Below are positions 1-9,300 of a stretch of DNA of 64,000 nucleotides, in pieces. The position numbers were made by a program, and so were the translations under genes. Below the pieces are notes generated by a model that was given only the letters and a program-made list of their open reading frames with translations, had not been told where the DNA came from and made no database searches. The DNA lies in assembly GCF_027923765.1 (NCBI RefSeq), contig NZ_AP026709.1:3399501-3463500 (forward strand), in the 5' to 3' direction. Position 1 is the stretch's first letter. Each line of letters starts with the position of its first letter. This DNA comes from Pseudodesulfovibrio nedwellii. Lineage in GTDB: Bacteria; Desulfobacterota; Desulfovibrionia; Desulfovibrionales; Desulfovibrionaceae.

Positions 1-1
1 T

Positions 2-244
2 GCCAGGGATGCGGTTAGAAGGGAAGCTGCCAGTGGGATGAATGAAGAGAGCAATCCGATTGAACCCAATAAGACCCCATATATGGATCTGGCAGAACGG
101 ATCAAATCTTCATTGGAAGATATCGTTTCTGAGGTTGAAGAATTCTCTTTTCCTGATGCCTTGTCGGAGAATGAAGAGTGGAGCCAATTGGCTGTGTGGT
201 CTTTGTTGGAGGAGCTCGGAAAGGTTTTTGAACCCGATAAGTAG
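2..244 (+). CDS. hypothetical protein, 5'-truncated by window edge
   Basis: The reading frame is open from the first bases of the window to a TAG stop, so this is probably the C-terminal end of a longer gene. An ATG at 38 would give a 68-residue acidic protein, but I see no convincing ribosome binding site before it. The visible part is hydrophilic and rich in Glu, Asp and Ser, with no recognisable domain. A terminator-like hairpin follows immediately. Function unknown. Confidence 0.45.
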   Translation, partial: ARDAVRREAASGMNEESNPIEPNKTPYMDLAERIKSSLEDIVSEVEEFSFPDALSENEEWSQLAVWSLLEELGKVFEPDK

Positions 245-265
245 AACTCCAACCGTTGGAGTTTT
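245..265 (+). terminator. probable rho-independent terminator
   Basis: A 9-bp inverted repeat (AACTCCAAC at 245-253, GTTGGAGTT at 255-263) runs into a short T tract directly after the stop codon of the partial gene upstream. It most likely ends that transcript. Confidence 0.55.
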
Positions 266-480
266 AGAATTGGCATTAGCCATATACTGTAAGCAAAATA
301 TATACATATATACTTTCATTATCCCCGTCTGGGGAGCTGTGGAGATGTTCATTGTACCAAGATTGGAGATTACAATACGAGAGCTATGCTGTTCAGAATG
401 CCGCGCGAATACACCAAGGTATGGTTGCGAAGGCTTGTTCTCGAATAACAGCCGTTGTTCCGCACATACACAGAGTCACC

Positions 481-1425
481 ATGTCTTTGAAAAAGGCACC
501 AGTGAACCTGTTGCGTGCGCGTTTGCCTAAGTTCAGGCAACTTGCCCCAGATGGTAGGCGGTCGGGTTATAACTATATGGCCTTCTTTCATCTCCAGGGG
601 ATAGAGTTTAAAATTTACTACTGGAACAAACCCAAAAAAGCTGGAGCGATGATAGAAGTGACTAGTCCTAGCCCAGCATCTTTGGAGGATTTGTGGAAGA
701 GGCTCAAAGCTCTGCACATGACTTCGGTGGAGTACGCCATCGATTTTAAGTGCAAGGAGGCGGCTGATGCTCCTTTGGTGCATTGGCTGCTTAGGCGGTA
801 TATTCGTTTTGCAAACTATACCGGTCCGGTTACATCTGCAGGCCGTGTCTTCACTGGGATTGACGATGAGGGAGATGAGAATAGCGTTTCTTATTTCTGG
901 GATAATGTCAGGAAATATATTGCCGTAAAGATTTATGAGCGGGGGCTAGATCTCCCCGATGATGAGAAAAGGGACGGCAAGCCGTCTTGGTCAATGGACT
1001 GCTTAGATAGAGTTCGGCTAGAGTTTACGTTTAAAAATGACAAAGCGAAAGAGAAGCGCAAAAGGCTCAATGTAAAATACTTGAATGGATTTCGAAGATG
1101 CCCTCGGATGCTAGAATTGCTTGATGGACAATTTGCCTTCAGTGTTTTCAAGAAGGGTAACCATCTACCAAGGGAGTGGGATCATTACCCTGAGCTTGAT
1201 GCATCTGGTGGAATAGAGTCTTTTCATGTTGAATGGCTAGCCGCAGCTAATAAGGTGAGCAATCCATACCAATGCTACCGAGATTCAGTGTTGATGGCTC
1301 CACTTATGAAGAAGATTCAATTGGCGTTGAAAGACTATGACCAGCGATGGACAATTCAAGCCGATAAAGCTCGGATGAAAGTTGGGACTTTTGAAGGGAA
1401 ATTTTTGCAATGGGAAGTTATATAA
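481..1425 (+). CDS. replication-initiator-like protein of a mobile element
   Basis: The 314-residue protein has an N-terminal ARLPKF segment, a central VEYAIDFK strand and a KIYERG...RVRLEFTF stretch. These resemble the strand pattern of Rep_trans-type rolling-circle replication initiators of small plasmids and phages. I cannot point to a certain catalytic Tyr or HUH motif, so the role is an inference. The frame stays open upstream: a TTG at 352 has a GGAG seven bases before it and an ATG lies at 421, so the N-terminus may be longer. I chose 481 because recognisable protein-like sequence begins there. It ends against a convergent gene across a shared hairpin. Confidence 0.45.
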   Translation: MSLKKAPVNLLRARLPKFRQLAPDGRRSGYNYMAFFHLQGIEFKIYYWNKPKKAGAMIEVTSPSPASLEDLWKRLKALHMTSVEYAIDFKCKEAADAPLVHWLLRRYIRFANYTGPVTSAGRVFTGIDDEGDENSVSYFWDNVRKYIAVKIYERGLDLPDDEKRDGKPSWSMDCLDRVRLEFTFKNDKAKEKRKRLNVKYLNGFRRCPRMLELLDGQFAFSVFKKGNHLPREWDHYPELDASGGIESFHVEWLAAANKVSNPYQCYRDSVLMAPLMKKIQLALKDYDQRWTIQADKARMKVGTFEGKFLQWEVI

Positions 1426-1455
1426 TCCGATGGTATGTAAATTGTTTAAAAAAAG

Positions 1456-1485
1456 GGGTCTGTGTTAGCGCATCAGCACAGACCC
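1456..1485. terminator. bidirectional terminator between convergent genes
   Basis: GGGTCTGTG (1456-1464) pairs with CACAGACCC (1477-1485). An A tract lies on the left side, giving U's for the leftward transcript, and a weaker T stretch on the right. It sits between a rightward gene ending at 1425 and a leftward gene ending at 1497. Confidence 0.65.
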
Positions 1486-1496
1486 TAGTTTATGGA

Positions 1497-2084
1497 TTAT
1501 TGTAGTTCTCGAACAAAGCGTAGAGTGTCGTTTTGAGCTTCGACAGCGGACAAAACCATCAGCTCATTGTCGGCGGGGTTCATGGTGAGGCCTACCAATT
1601 TTCCTGTAGATAGTCTTAACGCCATGAAACAAACTCCATCTGCGTCAGCAGGTGTAAACTTCATAACATCAAGTGTGCTACGCCTTTCGTTAATGATCAA
1701 GGCATAAGGCTTATGCCTCATGTCGAAACCCCACTCTTCTCCGGTTGAATCGACAACCCAATAGGCGGATGCTTCTAATCGGAAGTCTGCTTCTGTATAC
1801 TGCTTGGCCCCGCCTTGAGTGAAGAGAAGAACCGCCCCTCCAAGTACGATCGGGATGAAAAAGACCAGGACAGCTTTGGGCCACTCGAAAGCCTGTGCGC
1901 CCACCGGCAATTGCTTTTTGGCTTTGATGCCTGCGTATATGTTTACCGGGATTGCTGTAAGCGGGGTAAAGCTGATTGCTGCCAATATTAGGCCCTTCAC
2001 CAACTGACCGTATCCGGCATAATAGGCCCCGCCAAAGAGCAGGCCCATCCAACTGAATCCTTTTTTCACTTCCGTGTTTTTCAT
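1497..2084 (-). CDS. small membrane protein, DUF2628-like N-terminus
   Basis: The start at 2084 is chosen because AGGAGA lies just upstream; the frame extends further but without a site. The 195-residue protein opens with a GFSWMGLLFGGAYYAGYGQ stretch and has about three hydrophobic segments (roughly residues 12-35, 37-55 and 70-90), then a soluble C-terminal half. The N-terminal pattern recalls DUF2628-type membrane proteins. Function unknown. It lies between the replication-like gene and a PcfJ-like gene, both typical of mobile DNA. Confidence 0.55.
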   Translation of the reverse strand: MKNTEVKKGFSWMGLLFGGAYYAGYGQLVKGLILAAISFTPLTAIPVNIYAGIKAKKQLPVGAQAFEWPKAVLVFFIPIVLGGAVLLFTQGGAKQYTEADFRLEASAYWVVDSTGEEWGFDMRHKPYALIINERRSTLDVMKFTPADADGVCFMALRLSTGKLVGLTMNPADNELMVLSAVEAQNDTLRFVRELQ

Positions 2085-2233
2085 GTCGTCTCCTATGTTT
2101 AATTGTGAGCTTGTGCCCTCTGATATGAATTGTATGGGGGTGCCGTTCCATTTTTCGGAATGGAGTGCATGTGGTGACAAATGCTTTGCAAAGGCATTTC
2201 TGTAGTGAGTGGAGTTTTCGATAGCTTTGTCTG

Positions 2234-3409
2234 TTAGGAGTTAATGAGTTTCTCCCAACGTCTGACCAAAGCCCACGACTCATGGTTTGGTTCTTCATTC
2301 CCTGCCAGCCGAAATTCGTCGATGACGAATCTGTTTGATGATCTCAAGAGCATGAGTGTTCCCCGTTGCGGAGACAGGACGCGATACACAGTTGCTTCGC
2401 CATTGATCACATCGTCGGCAAAGTATGCGACACAATGTTCCATCTCTTCTCCTTCGATAAACAGTCCAGAGATGCTGGTTATCGCTTCAATTTCAGGAGT
2501 CCCTGGAGCCATTGGCATGTGAAGCCCAAAGTGGGATACGTCGGAGAATTCTTCGTCTTCGAACATTACGAGGGAGCCAATATTTCTTTCGACCCAACGA
2601 ATATGAAGAGTACAAATCTGGTCGTATGATGAACACCTCTGTAGGGCTTCCATCGGGTTGCCGTGTCCGATACCCCAAGCTGCGTCCATGGCTTCATGAA
2701 TCTTGATTTGGATTTCGCCACAAAGGTCTATGTCTTTGCCTTTGCCTGAAATAAGGCTCTTCACTAGTGGCACTTTTAGCGCATAATCCTCTGTAATGAA
2801 GTAGCTGAGAATGTCTAAATTCACCTGTGTACAATGTCGAAGAGAGTTGATGTTGGCATCATTCTCAACAAGTGCACTGACCAGTTGGAACTCCTTGGCA
2901 TTGTATCGAGTGGCCTGGATCTTTTTGATGAAACTGACAGAGAGTGCATTACTTCCAGGATACATTCGTTTTAGGATTGCTTTTTGCTTGCTCTCAAGAA
3001 GGGGCTTGGCCTTTTGGTATGTTAGTTTATTGGAGGCGACTTTGCTTGCTATAAGCCACAGTAATATGGGGTTTGAATCAGCGAGATCGATAGCTGCTCG
3101 TGTGGCCCTCATGAGCCTTAAGATGGTGTGTTGCAGGTGGTGAAATCGGATCGCTTTGGTGCGAATACCCTTAGGAATACTACCTATGATTTCTTCAAAG
3201 TAGGAATTGGTTAAAAACCGATGACTCATATGATGGAGGAGCTGGATCTCTGAGTCCGTTCTAATAGGAAGCCAATTGTCGCCAACAAGTAAGGAGAGCT
3301 CAAGGCCCATGCTCCAAGGGGAGAGGCAATAGCTAACTTCATTAATTTGAAAATACAGGCAGTCATCAGCTAGGCAGAGCATTTCGGTATGGTGATGGGT
3401 GAGGATCAT
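2234..3409 (-). CDS. PcfJ-like protein
   Basis: The C-terminal third carries the PcfJ signature: an EGEEMEHCVAYF stretch followed by the INGEATVYRVLSP strand and a FVIDEFRLAGNEEPN-like end. PcfJ proteins occur on conjugative plasmids and integrative elements, and their biochemical role is not settled. The first ~270 residues are helical and unrecognised. The start at 3409 has AAGGAA seven bases upstream; an open extension to 3502 lacks a site. It is divergent from the WYL regulator, and the 119-bp gap between them holds a dyad. Confidence 0.6.
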   Translation of the reverse strand: MILTHHHTEMLCLADDCLYFQINEVSYCLSPWSMGLELSLLVGDNWLPIRTDSEIQLLHHMSHRFLTNSYFEEIIGSIPKGIRTKAIRFHHLQHTILRLMRATRAAIDLADSNPILLWLIASKVASNKLTYQKAKPLLESKQKAILKRMYPGSNALSVSFIKKIQATRYNAKEFQLVSALVENDANINSLRHCTQVNLDILSYFITEDYALKVPLVKSLISGKGKDIDLCGEIQIKIHEAMDAAWGIGHGNPMEALQRCSSYDQICTLHIRWVERNIGSLVMFEDEEFSDVSHFGLHMPMAPGTPEIEAITSISGLFIEGEEMEHCVAYFADDVINGEATVYRVLSPQRGTLMLLRSSNRFVIDEFRLAGNEEPNHESWALVRRWEKLINS

Positions 3410-3462
3410 GATTGTTCCTTGGGGTGTTCGTGTTCTGTTTATGGCAATATATGGTGGGGTTG

Positions 3463-3477
3463 TTCCAAATTTTGGAA
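3463..3477. promoter_or_regulatory. candidate operator between divergent genes
   Basis: Perfect 7-bp arms TTCCAAA and TTTGGAA surround a single central T. The dyad lies between the leftward PcfJ-like gene (start 3409) and the rightward WYL regulator (start 3529). Position and symmetry suggest a binding site for a dimeric regulator, plausibly the adjacent WYL protein. No promoter hexamers were confidently placed around it. Confidence 0.4.
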
Positions 3478-3528
3478 TGACGTCCATGTAAAAAAATGTC
3501 ATGATTACAGAAGAAAGGAGGTCGTCAT

Positions 3529-4516
3529 GCCAGCAAAGAAAGATCCGTATGCCTCGCCAGCAGAGAAGGTGATGGGCTTATTGGGACTGTTGCTTTTTAC
3601 AGACAGGAAATATTCCCTGAAACAATTGGCAACTAAGTTCCGCTGCTCAAAGCAGAATATATTGCGGTATGCAGAGCAAATCGAACGGAGCCATGTCGTT
3701 AGCTTGAAAACAGAAATGGTTGAGGGTGAACGATATTATTGGTCAGAGAAGAAGCCGCAGTTGAAGAGTCTCCATTTCACCCCTGAAGAATTGCAACATT
3801 TGGCATTGTGTCGAGATTTGGTTGCTCACTTAATGCCTGTCTCTATACAAAATGAGATCGAAGCTACATTGCTGAAGGCTACAGCCTTTGCTGAGACGGC
3901 TATTCTCCCTGACTTTGGTTCATTCTGTGGGGTTCAATTCAAGGGCCGAATCGACTACTCGCCATTTCACCAGGTAATAAAAGACATTGTGGCTGCGAGT
4001 GCAGCAAAGCAGCTTTGCTCTGTGCAGTATGTGACCACCAGATCGCCAAAGGCTAAGGAATATCTCTTCGCGCCGGTGAAGCTGTTGGCATTCAGGGAGA
4101 GCCTCTATACTCACGGTTGGCTTTTGCGTGAAATAGGAGACCTTGAGCCCGCACATGAGATCACCTTTGCCATCCAGAGGATAGAGAATCTGGATGTGCT
4201 CAATGACGCCCATGGTTTCACCGATGAGCCTCCTGAGCCCAAAGGGTTTGGTGTGATTGACCATGAAGACTTCCGAGTCAAAGTGAAGTTTGACAACTCC
4301 GTCGCAGGTTACGTTCAGGAACGCATTTGGAGCGATGACCAGTCCATCAAGCAGTACAAGAACGGCAATATCGATCTTGAATTCGCTGCAAATAGCTGGT
4401 GGGAGGTCAAATCCTGGGTTTTGAGCTTCGGAGGCAAAGCAAAGGTCGTTTTCCCGAAAGAGCTTCGAAGTGAGATAAAAGAGGCTGCTGAAGCCATTCT
4501 AGCTGCTAATAGCTAG
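3529..4516 (+). CDS. WYL-domain transcriptional regulator
   Basis: The 328-residue protein begins with a winged-helix DNA-binding region (about residues 10-60, with KYSLKQLATKFRCSKQNILRYAEQIE). A WYL ligand-binding region follows around residues 140-235, containing the LYTHGWLLREIGD core. A C-terminal extension contains FDNSVAGYVQERIW and WWEVKSWVLSFG. WYL regulators commonly control defence and mobile loci. The start is set by AGGAGG seven bases before ATG 3529; the upstream open frame is ignored. Its stop overlaps the convergent peptidase-like gene by four bases. Confidence 0.8.
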
Positions 4517-4923
4517 GTTTTCTCTGGTAACTTCCGTACATTCGCGTAGTTGATGACTTTGATTCTCCACCAGTCGCGGCGTTGGTCTGTTTTTATATGG
4601 GGAGCGGGGTCTAGGATATACCTGTCTAGTCCGCATTTCACTGAAAGAACCCAATGACTGTAATTCCCTGGCCTATGCAACTCCAAAAGGCTCAAGGGGC
4701 TGATCGTTTTGTAGGTCGTAAATGGGGTGTTTCTTGATAAGGAATAACCATATTCGGCTAGCAAATCCCGAAGGTCGTACACAGTGGTGTAGAAGGGACC
4801 AATTGGATCAAATCCGAACCATTCTACGGCCATATTTCTGATATCCTGATAGGGTACTTCTGTGATCATAGCCACACATGCAAAGCCACAGCCGGTGCTG
4901 TTTTCTTGAATTACACGGTTCAT
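4513..4923 (-). CDS. C39-like cysteine peptidase family protein
   Basis: The 136-residue protein has a papain-fold pattern: an N-terminal QENSTGCGFACVAMI with a candidate catalytic Cys near residue 12, and a later GNYSHWVLSV with a candidate His, followed by YILDP. This is the layout of small C39/BtrH-type peptidases or acyltransferases. The substrate is unknown. It is the last gene of a three-gene leftward run, three bases after the stop of the 71-residue gene. Confidence 0.5.
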   Translation of the reverse strand: MNRVIQENSTGCGFACVAMITEVPYQDIRNMAVEWFGFDPIGPFYTTVYDLRDLLAEYGYSLSRNTPFTTYKTISPLSLLELHRPGNYSHWVLSVKCGLDRYILDPAPHIKTDQRRDWWRIKVINYANVRKLPEKT

Positions 4924-4926
4924 TTT

Positions 4927-5142
4927 CTAAGTTGTTGTAATTTCAGCAACAATGACTAGCGAGAATGTGGCTCCCTGACTGAATACTATGTTTATTCCAC
5001 TAGGAGCTCCTACCCCTACCACTTCATCAAGTGGTTGAACCGAGTCAATGGGGTAGGATTTGAGTAATTTTATCCGTTCTTCATTATTCAAAAGCGGGTC
5101 GAAGAGGCCAAGAAGTATATCTTCCATATCACGTGAATTCAT
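4927..5142 (-). CDS. hypothetical small protein
   Basis: A 71-residue acidic protein with no family I recognise. The N-terminal half is polar and probably helical; the C-terminal half is hydrophobic with Gly (GVGAPSGINIVFSQG). It lies two bases downstream of the DUF2958 gene and three bases upstream of the C39-like gene. That tight spacing is the main support for it being translated. Confidence 0.5.
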   Translation of the reverse strand: MNSRDMEDILLGLFDPLLNNEERIKLLKSYPIDSVQPLDEVVGVGAPSGINIVFSQGATFSLVIVAEITTT

Positions 5143-5144
5143 GC

Positions 5145-5465
5145 CTATCGCCTCCGTATTTCGGGTATTCTGCTGGCTCTTTTGATTGTCCAGGCGGCCT
5201 CTGTCTCGCAGTCCACTTCAACCCAAGCTATTTTGATATCCTTCAGTTCCTGGAAGGAGACGTATCCCCACTCTGCATTGAGGTAGTCCTGGTTCAGGAT
5301 TGCGTAACCGAAAAAGGTGTCCTCGCCGTCGAATTCAGCAATGTACCAATCACACCCGCCGATGAAAAAGTGGAGGTGTATTTCCTTGTTTTCGAGTGAG
5401 ATTTCTTCGGTTTCGTAGAGCCTAGGCATTCGGTCCAATCTTTCTTGGGATGGTTCATTCCACAT
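5145..5465 (-). CDS. DUF2958 domain protein
   Basis: The 106-residue protein carries the DUF2958 core: MPRLYETEEI, then IHLHFFIGGCDWYIAEFDGED, TFFGYAILN and AEWGYVSFQELK. The family is common on plasmids and integrative elements and its function is not known. A strong AGGAGA site precedes the ATG at 5465. It leads a tightly packed operon with the 71-residue protein and the C39-like peptidase. Confidence 0.8.
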   Translation of the reverse strand: MWNEPSQERLDRMPRLYETEEISLENKEIHLHFFIGGCDWYIAEFDGEDTFFGYAILNQDYLNAEWGYVSFQELKDIKIAWVEVDCETEAAWTIKRASRIPEIRRR

Positions 5466-5497
5466 GGTGTCTCCTGAATTTTGGACGCAACAAAGCC

Positions 5498-5517
5498 CCG
5501 GCTGAATCCTCAGTCGG
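5498..5517 (-). terminator. possible terminator of the small recombinase gene
   Basis: An 8-bp imperfect stem (5498-5505 with 5510-5517, 4-base loop) lies just beyond the recombinase stop. Read leftward it is followed by GGGGCTTTG, so the U tract is poor. It may equally be part of the DUF2958 promoter region. Confidence 0.35.
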
Positions 5518-5542
5518 TATAGTGCGTCATTATTTGTCTAGA

Positions 5543-6160
5543 TTAGTCGAGGATGGCGTTAGCCAAAGCCTGATTCATTTCAGGCAGGACGTCCGCGTAA
5601 TGGGCTGTCATATTAATGCTCGCATGGCCGAGCTGCTTCTGAACGAAGCGGAGATTGTTGGTTTTGGCTAAGAGCATGGTTGCATAGGTGTGGCGGCAGC
5701 TATGGATAGAATAGTGTGCGGGTAGTTTTGCAGCCTTGAGTGCCTGTTTAAAGCTTAAATTGAGAGCCGTCGTGGTGTAATGGTTCCCGCCACGGCCTGA
5801 GAAGAGAGGTGCGTCCAATGAGGTTGGTTCCTGCCACTTCTCTTTGCGCTTGATGAATTGCCGTAGTTGGCTGGTCAGTTGCTTGTCTAAGTATACATCT
5901 CGTCTTTTCCCTCCTTTCCCATATTGGACTATTAGGTAGTTTTCAGCGTTAACAAGAAATAGATCTCCGATGCACAGTGCAGCCAATTCGCTAACTCGTA
6001 AGCCGCTGCCCAAAGCGAGGAGCACAACCATATGCCGAATCAGCCAGAGTCGCTTTGTACGATCGGGCTGTCCTCGTGCTTTACGTTGACAGATAGTTGG
6101 GAGTCGTTTGGCTTGTGATTCAGAGAAAAACATGTCGCGAGTGATGCGGTAGTTTTTCAT
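5543..6160 (-). CDS. short tyrosine recombinase, catalytic domain only (FimB/FimE size)
   Basis: The 205-residue protein has the complete tyrosine recombinase set: R55 in GLRVSELAAL, a Lys in the GKGGKRR hairpin near 82-85, H153-x-x-R156, H179 in QLGHA and Y188 in TAHYAD. It lacks the roughly 90-residue core-binding domain of XerC-type enzymes, so in size it resembles the FimB/FimE invertases. The start is placed at ATG 6160, immediately behind a near-consensus promoter, which implies a leaderless mRNA; a TTG at 6184 is the alternative. A dif-like dyad lies 100 bp upstream and a near copy lies 12.6 kb away across the defence cassette. This suggests it acts on those sites (inference). Confidence 0.8.
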   Translation of the reverse strand: MKNYRITRDMFFSESQAKRLPTICQRKARGQPDRTKRLWLIRHMVVLLALGSGLRVSELAALCIGDLFLVNAENYLIVQYGKGGKRRDVYLDKQLTSQLRQFIKRKEKWQEPTSLDAPLFSGRGGNHYTTTALNLSFKQALKAAKLPAHYSIHSCRHTYATMLLAKTNNLRFVQKQLGHASINMTAHYADVLPEMNQALANAILD

Positions 6161-6166
6161 AACTAC

Positions 6167-6194
6167 ATTATAACATAATATCAAAAAAAGTCAA
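6167..6194 (-). promoter_or_regulatory. sigma70-type promoter of the small recombinase
   Basis: Read leftward, TTGACT (6194-6189) and TATAAT (6172-6167) are separated by 16 bp, close to consensus. The expected start point falls about seven bases on, at or beside the A of ATG 6160. No Shine-Dalgarno sequence is present. A leaderless transcript is therefore likely. Confidence 0.6.
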
Positions 6195-6260
6195 TTGTTT
6201 ATGTCGAATAGCTGGTATGAGTTGGTGTGCGAGAGAGGCCTCTTTCATTGGAGTTTGAAA

Positions 6261-6286
6261 TTTAAGATTTCATACAAAATCTTAAA
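6261..6286. repeat. left dif-like recombination site
   Basis: TTTAAGATTT (6261-6270) and AAATCTTAAA (6277-6286) are perfect 10-bp inverted arms around the 6-bp spacer CATACA. A second copy with identical arms and spacer CGTATA lies at 18843-18868. The arm-spacer-arm geometry matches tyrosine recombinase core sites such as dif. This one lies between the recombinase promoter and the 3' end of the Hsp70-Fic gene. A transcription terminator is less likely, because the stem is AT-rich and has no U tract. Confidence 0.6.
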
Positions 6287-6368
6287 AAGTATAGCACGTA
6301 TTGGAGCTTGTTTCCCCTTACTGTATAGGGTGACGCTTTGTGGCAGGTGTGTGATTTTTGCTTAACGA

Positions 6369-9300
6369 TTAAAAATACGATTCTATCACTTCTATAAAGA
6401 ACTGTCTGAACGTTTCTCTGTTAATTTGTTTTATTCCCGGGATTGAATACAAATTCGTTAAGTCGGTGGCTATTTCGCGAATTGAGACTGGTGAGACTCC
6501 TAGGGATTTGTATACATCACCTTCAAGTCTCGCAACGTGTAGAGCAAAGGCGTCAAGATTCATTCCGTCGATGGAAATTGGGGAAGCTGTGTTGATATAG
6601 AACAAGAAACTTTCGCTATGCTTTTCGTTACGGAAATTAACACTAAAAAACCAAACAGATTTATTCTTCTTTTCTAGAGTGAAGAAGTCCTCCTCTGGTA
6701 GGCCGTATTCTTTTATGGAGATTGCAATATCTGGGTACGATCTGTCCATCTCGTGCATGTTTAAAGACGCTTTTGCCAGCAAGATGGCCGTTTCTAGGCT
6801 TTTTCTGATAAAAAACGAGTCATTTCGTTCTATCAAAAGCTCCTTTCGTGCCTTAAAATCGACAGTCTCATTCTCTTGCTCATCTTCTGCTGTAATGAAA
6901 TCATTGTAGTCGTTGATTGCAATATTGTATTCTCTCAGTATTAAATGGATGAACTTTGATATATCTCCATTTACTGCTGAATCAAGTGATTCAATATATT
7001 GAGGCCTGTTGTTGTGGTCGATTATTAGGATTGGATATTCGTAATTGAGAAGTATTGTATTGAGAAGCAGCCTTGCTGTCCTTCCATTTCCTTCTCTGAA
7101 TGGATGGATATACACAAATTTTGTATGAAGAGAGGACGCTACTTCAATTGGAGATCTCCTGGGGTGGCTCTTTATCTCCGAAGATAGTTCTTTCATTAGG
7201 CCACCAACATATTCAGATGCTGGGGGCGTGAAGCTAGCTCCACCAATTTTGAAGTCTTTCATTGGGGGCCTGTATTGGCCTGCTTCTTTTTCAACCCCCT
7301 GCATAATTATACGATTTACTTCTCTTAAAAAACGTTCAGGTGCGTCAAAGAGCTGGGTATAGTTTTCCAAAACCCAATAATATGCCTTAAGAAGATTCTT
7401 TGCCTCAGCTTCAATTGGTTGTAATTTATTACTTAGTTCCTTCAGCGCAACAGTTTCTCCATATGAGAGATCTATTTGTTCTATCTTATTTGAATTGTAG
7501 ACTAGCGAGCTGTCTTGATAGTGCGCAAATTCAATGAGTCGCTTTGGGTTGATACTGCCTGTGTTGCGCATCGCGTTGATAGTCGCATCCATATTGCGTA
7601 ATTCACGTTTAATGTCGTTGCCTATTCCAAATTTTGGATATTCAACTAGTTCTTCAATTTTGTCTAAACGCTTGTGGACTTCGACAATATAACTGTTTGT
7701 ATTGCCAAAATCTAAGCCGAAGAAGGTGTTTCCTTCCCGGATGTTTAGGTTTGGGAGTTCGAATTCGGCAAGAGTGTGCTGAAGCCATCCCTCGGCGGCT
7801 CTATGGCCTTTGCCTTTTACGAGCAATTCTGGCTTGATGTAACCGTCTTCTTTGAAAGAGATTTTTAGCTTGGCTTTATTTTTAAGCTTTCCTTTGACGT
7901 TCAGTGTCGCGACATCATTGAGGTGGTTCAGCGTGAAGTCTCCTGTTGCTAAATCTTCAAATGGCTTGTCGGAGAAACAGTAATAGAAACGCTGAGGGTT
8001 AATTTTATTTGGGAGTGTTATTTCGCATGTGAGATCGTGGTCCTCTATGTGGAGGGGGGCATCAAAGATTAGCCCGTCAGATCGCTTTACTCCATCGCAC
8101 ACTGTGGTGAGTGGGATTATCGCCGAGTGTCTTTCTCTCTGCACTCCAACATAAAGTTGATTAACAATGCACGATGAAAGTTTGTTGGTTTGGAGTTCTG
8201 GATTCTTATCACTTTGGTGAGCACACTCAAGAGCCAGGCCAAGAGCAACTGTTTCGCCAATATTGTTGACTCGTAATATGTCTTCTTGATCTACATGAGC
8301 ACCATAGGCTTGGCATATGAGATCTTTGAGGAACGGGGCTTTAGAAGAACCACCTGCAAGAATGATTTTTCCAATGATGAGCTTGCGCTTATTCTTTTTT
8401 CCTTTAGCTTTTGAAATCTTTGATTGCGCAAGTCTGATAGTCTTTTTTACTAGCCGGTGCCAATCCTGTTCCCATTTTTTCTTAATAAGTCTTTTTAGAT
8501 CGTTCCCATTGATTTTTTGGATGATTTCAAGGTCAGGGTGCAGCCATCCTTTGGGGAAGGTCATAGTTTCATGAATGTCCCTGTAGTCGTTACGCATAAC
8601 GGCTTCACGGCCAAGTTGTTCACAAAGTTTAATTTTGACCCTTTCAGCCATCAGTTTAGCTCTGGGATCTAAGGTATGTAGGTCTTTTGTTGGATCGTTT
8701 TTCCAGTTTATACCCCTTTGTCTTGCTCTTCCTATTGTGAACTGTATTAGCGATTCATCAACAGTCATCCCTCCACAAAATTCTGATTCAATCCCAAGTG
8801 GGACAGAATAGGCACTCGTACGATCAAGTTCACCATCTTTGTTGGACCTGATAATGCAGCTATTAAAAGTGCTGCCCCCGATATCTATTATCAAGATATC
8901 CTCGTCTATCGAGAAAGATTCTTGCGCGCGGAAGGAGTGTTTGTACGCGTTAAAAACGGCAAAAGGTTCATAGAAGAATTCGGGTGCCTTTTGACCTAGT
9001 TTTCTAAATATTGCACGAATATTTGATCTGTATCGTTCCAACCAACGTTTATCAGATATTGCAGGCTGGCCGATAATGACTTTGTCAGGGATTTCTTGGT
9101 GAGATAGAAGCTTTTCAAGATATATTTCAGCAGCCTCTTTGGCTGATATAGTTTTAATGTTTTGAGTGTCCGGCAGCTTGGCTTTCGAAGTCCCTTTTAT
9201 TTGATTAGTTGGTGGGAGTGTCCAGTATTTGCGTTTTTCGAATTCTGTCGCAGGTGCTCCAATGTCCTTTTTGAAGTTGAAAACATTTGTGACGTTATCA

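Noticed and set aside
42..530. 162-codon open frame overlapping the partial gene and the replication-like gene
   Set aside because: Cys-rich, low-complexity translation with no ribosome site, crossing a terminator-like hairpin; it is a frame shadow of the two genes.
6261..6286. The dyad as an ordinary rho-independent terminator for the Hsp70-Fic gene
   Set aside because: The stem is almost all A/T with no T run after it in the leftward direction, and an identical-arm copy at 18843-18868 marks the other cassette end; a recombination site fits better, though not proven.
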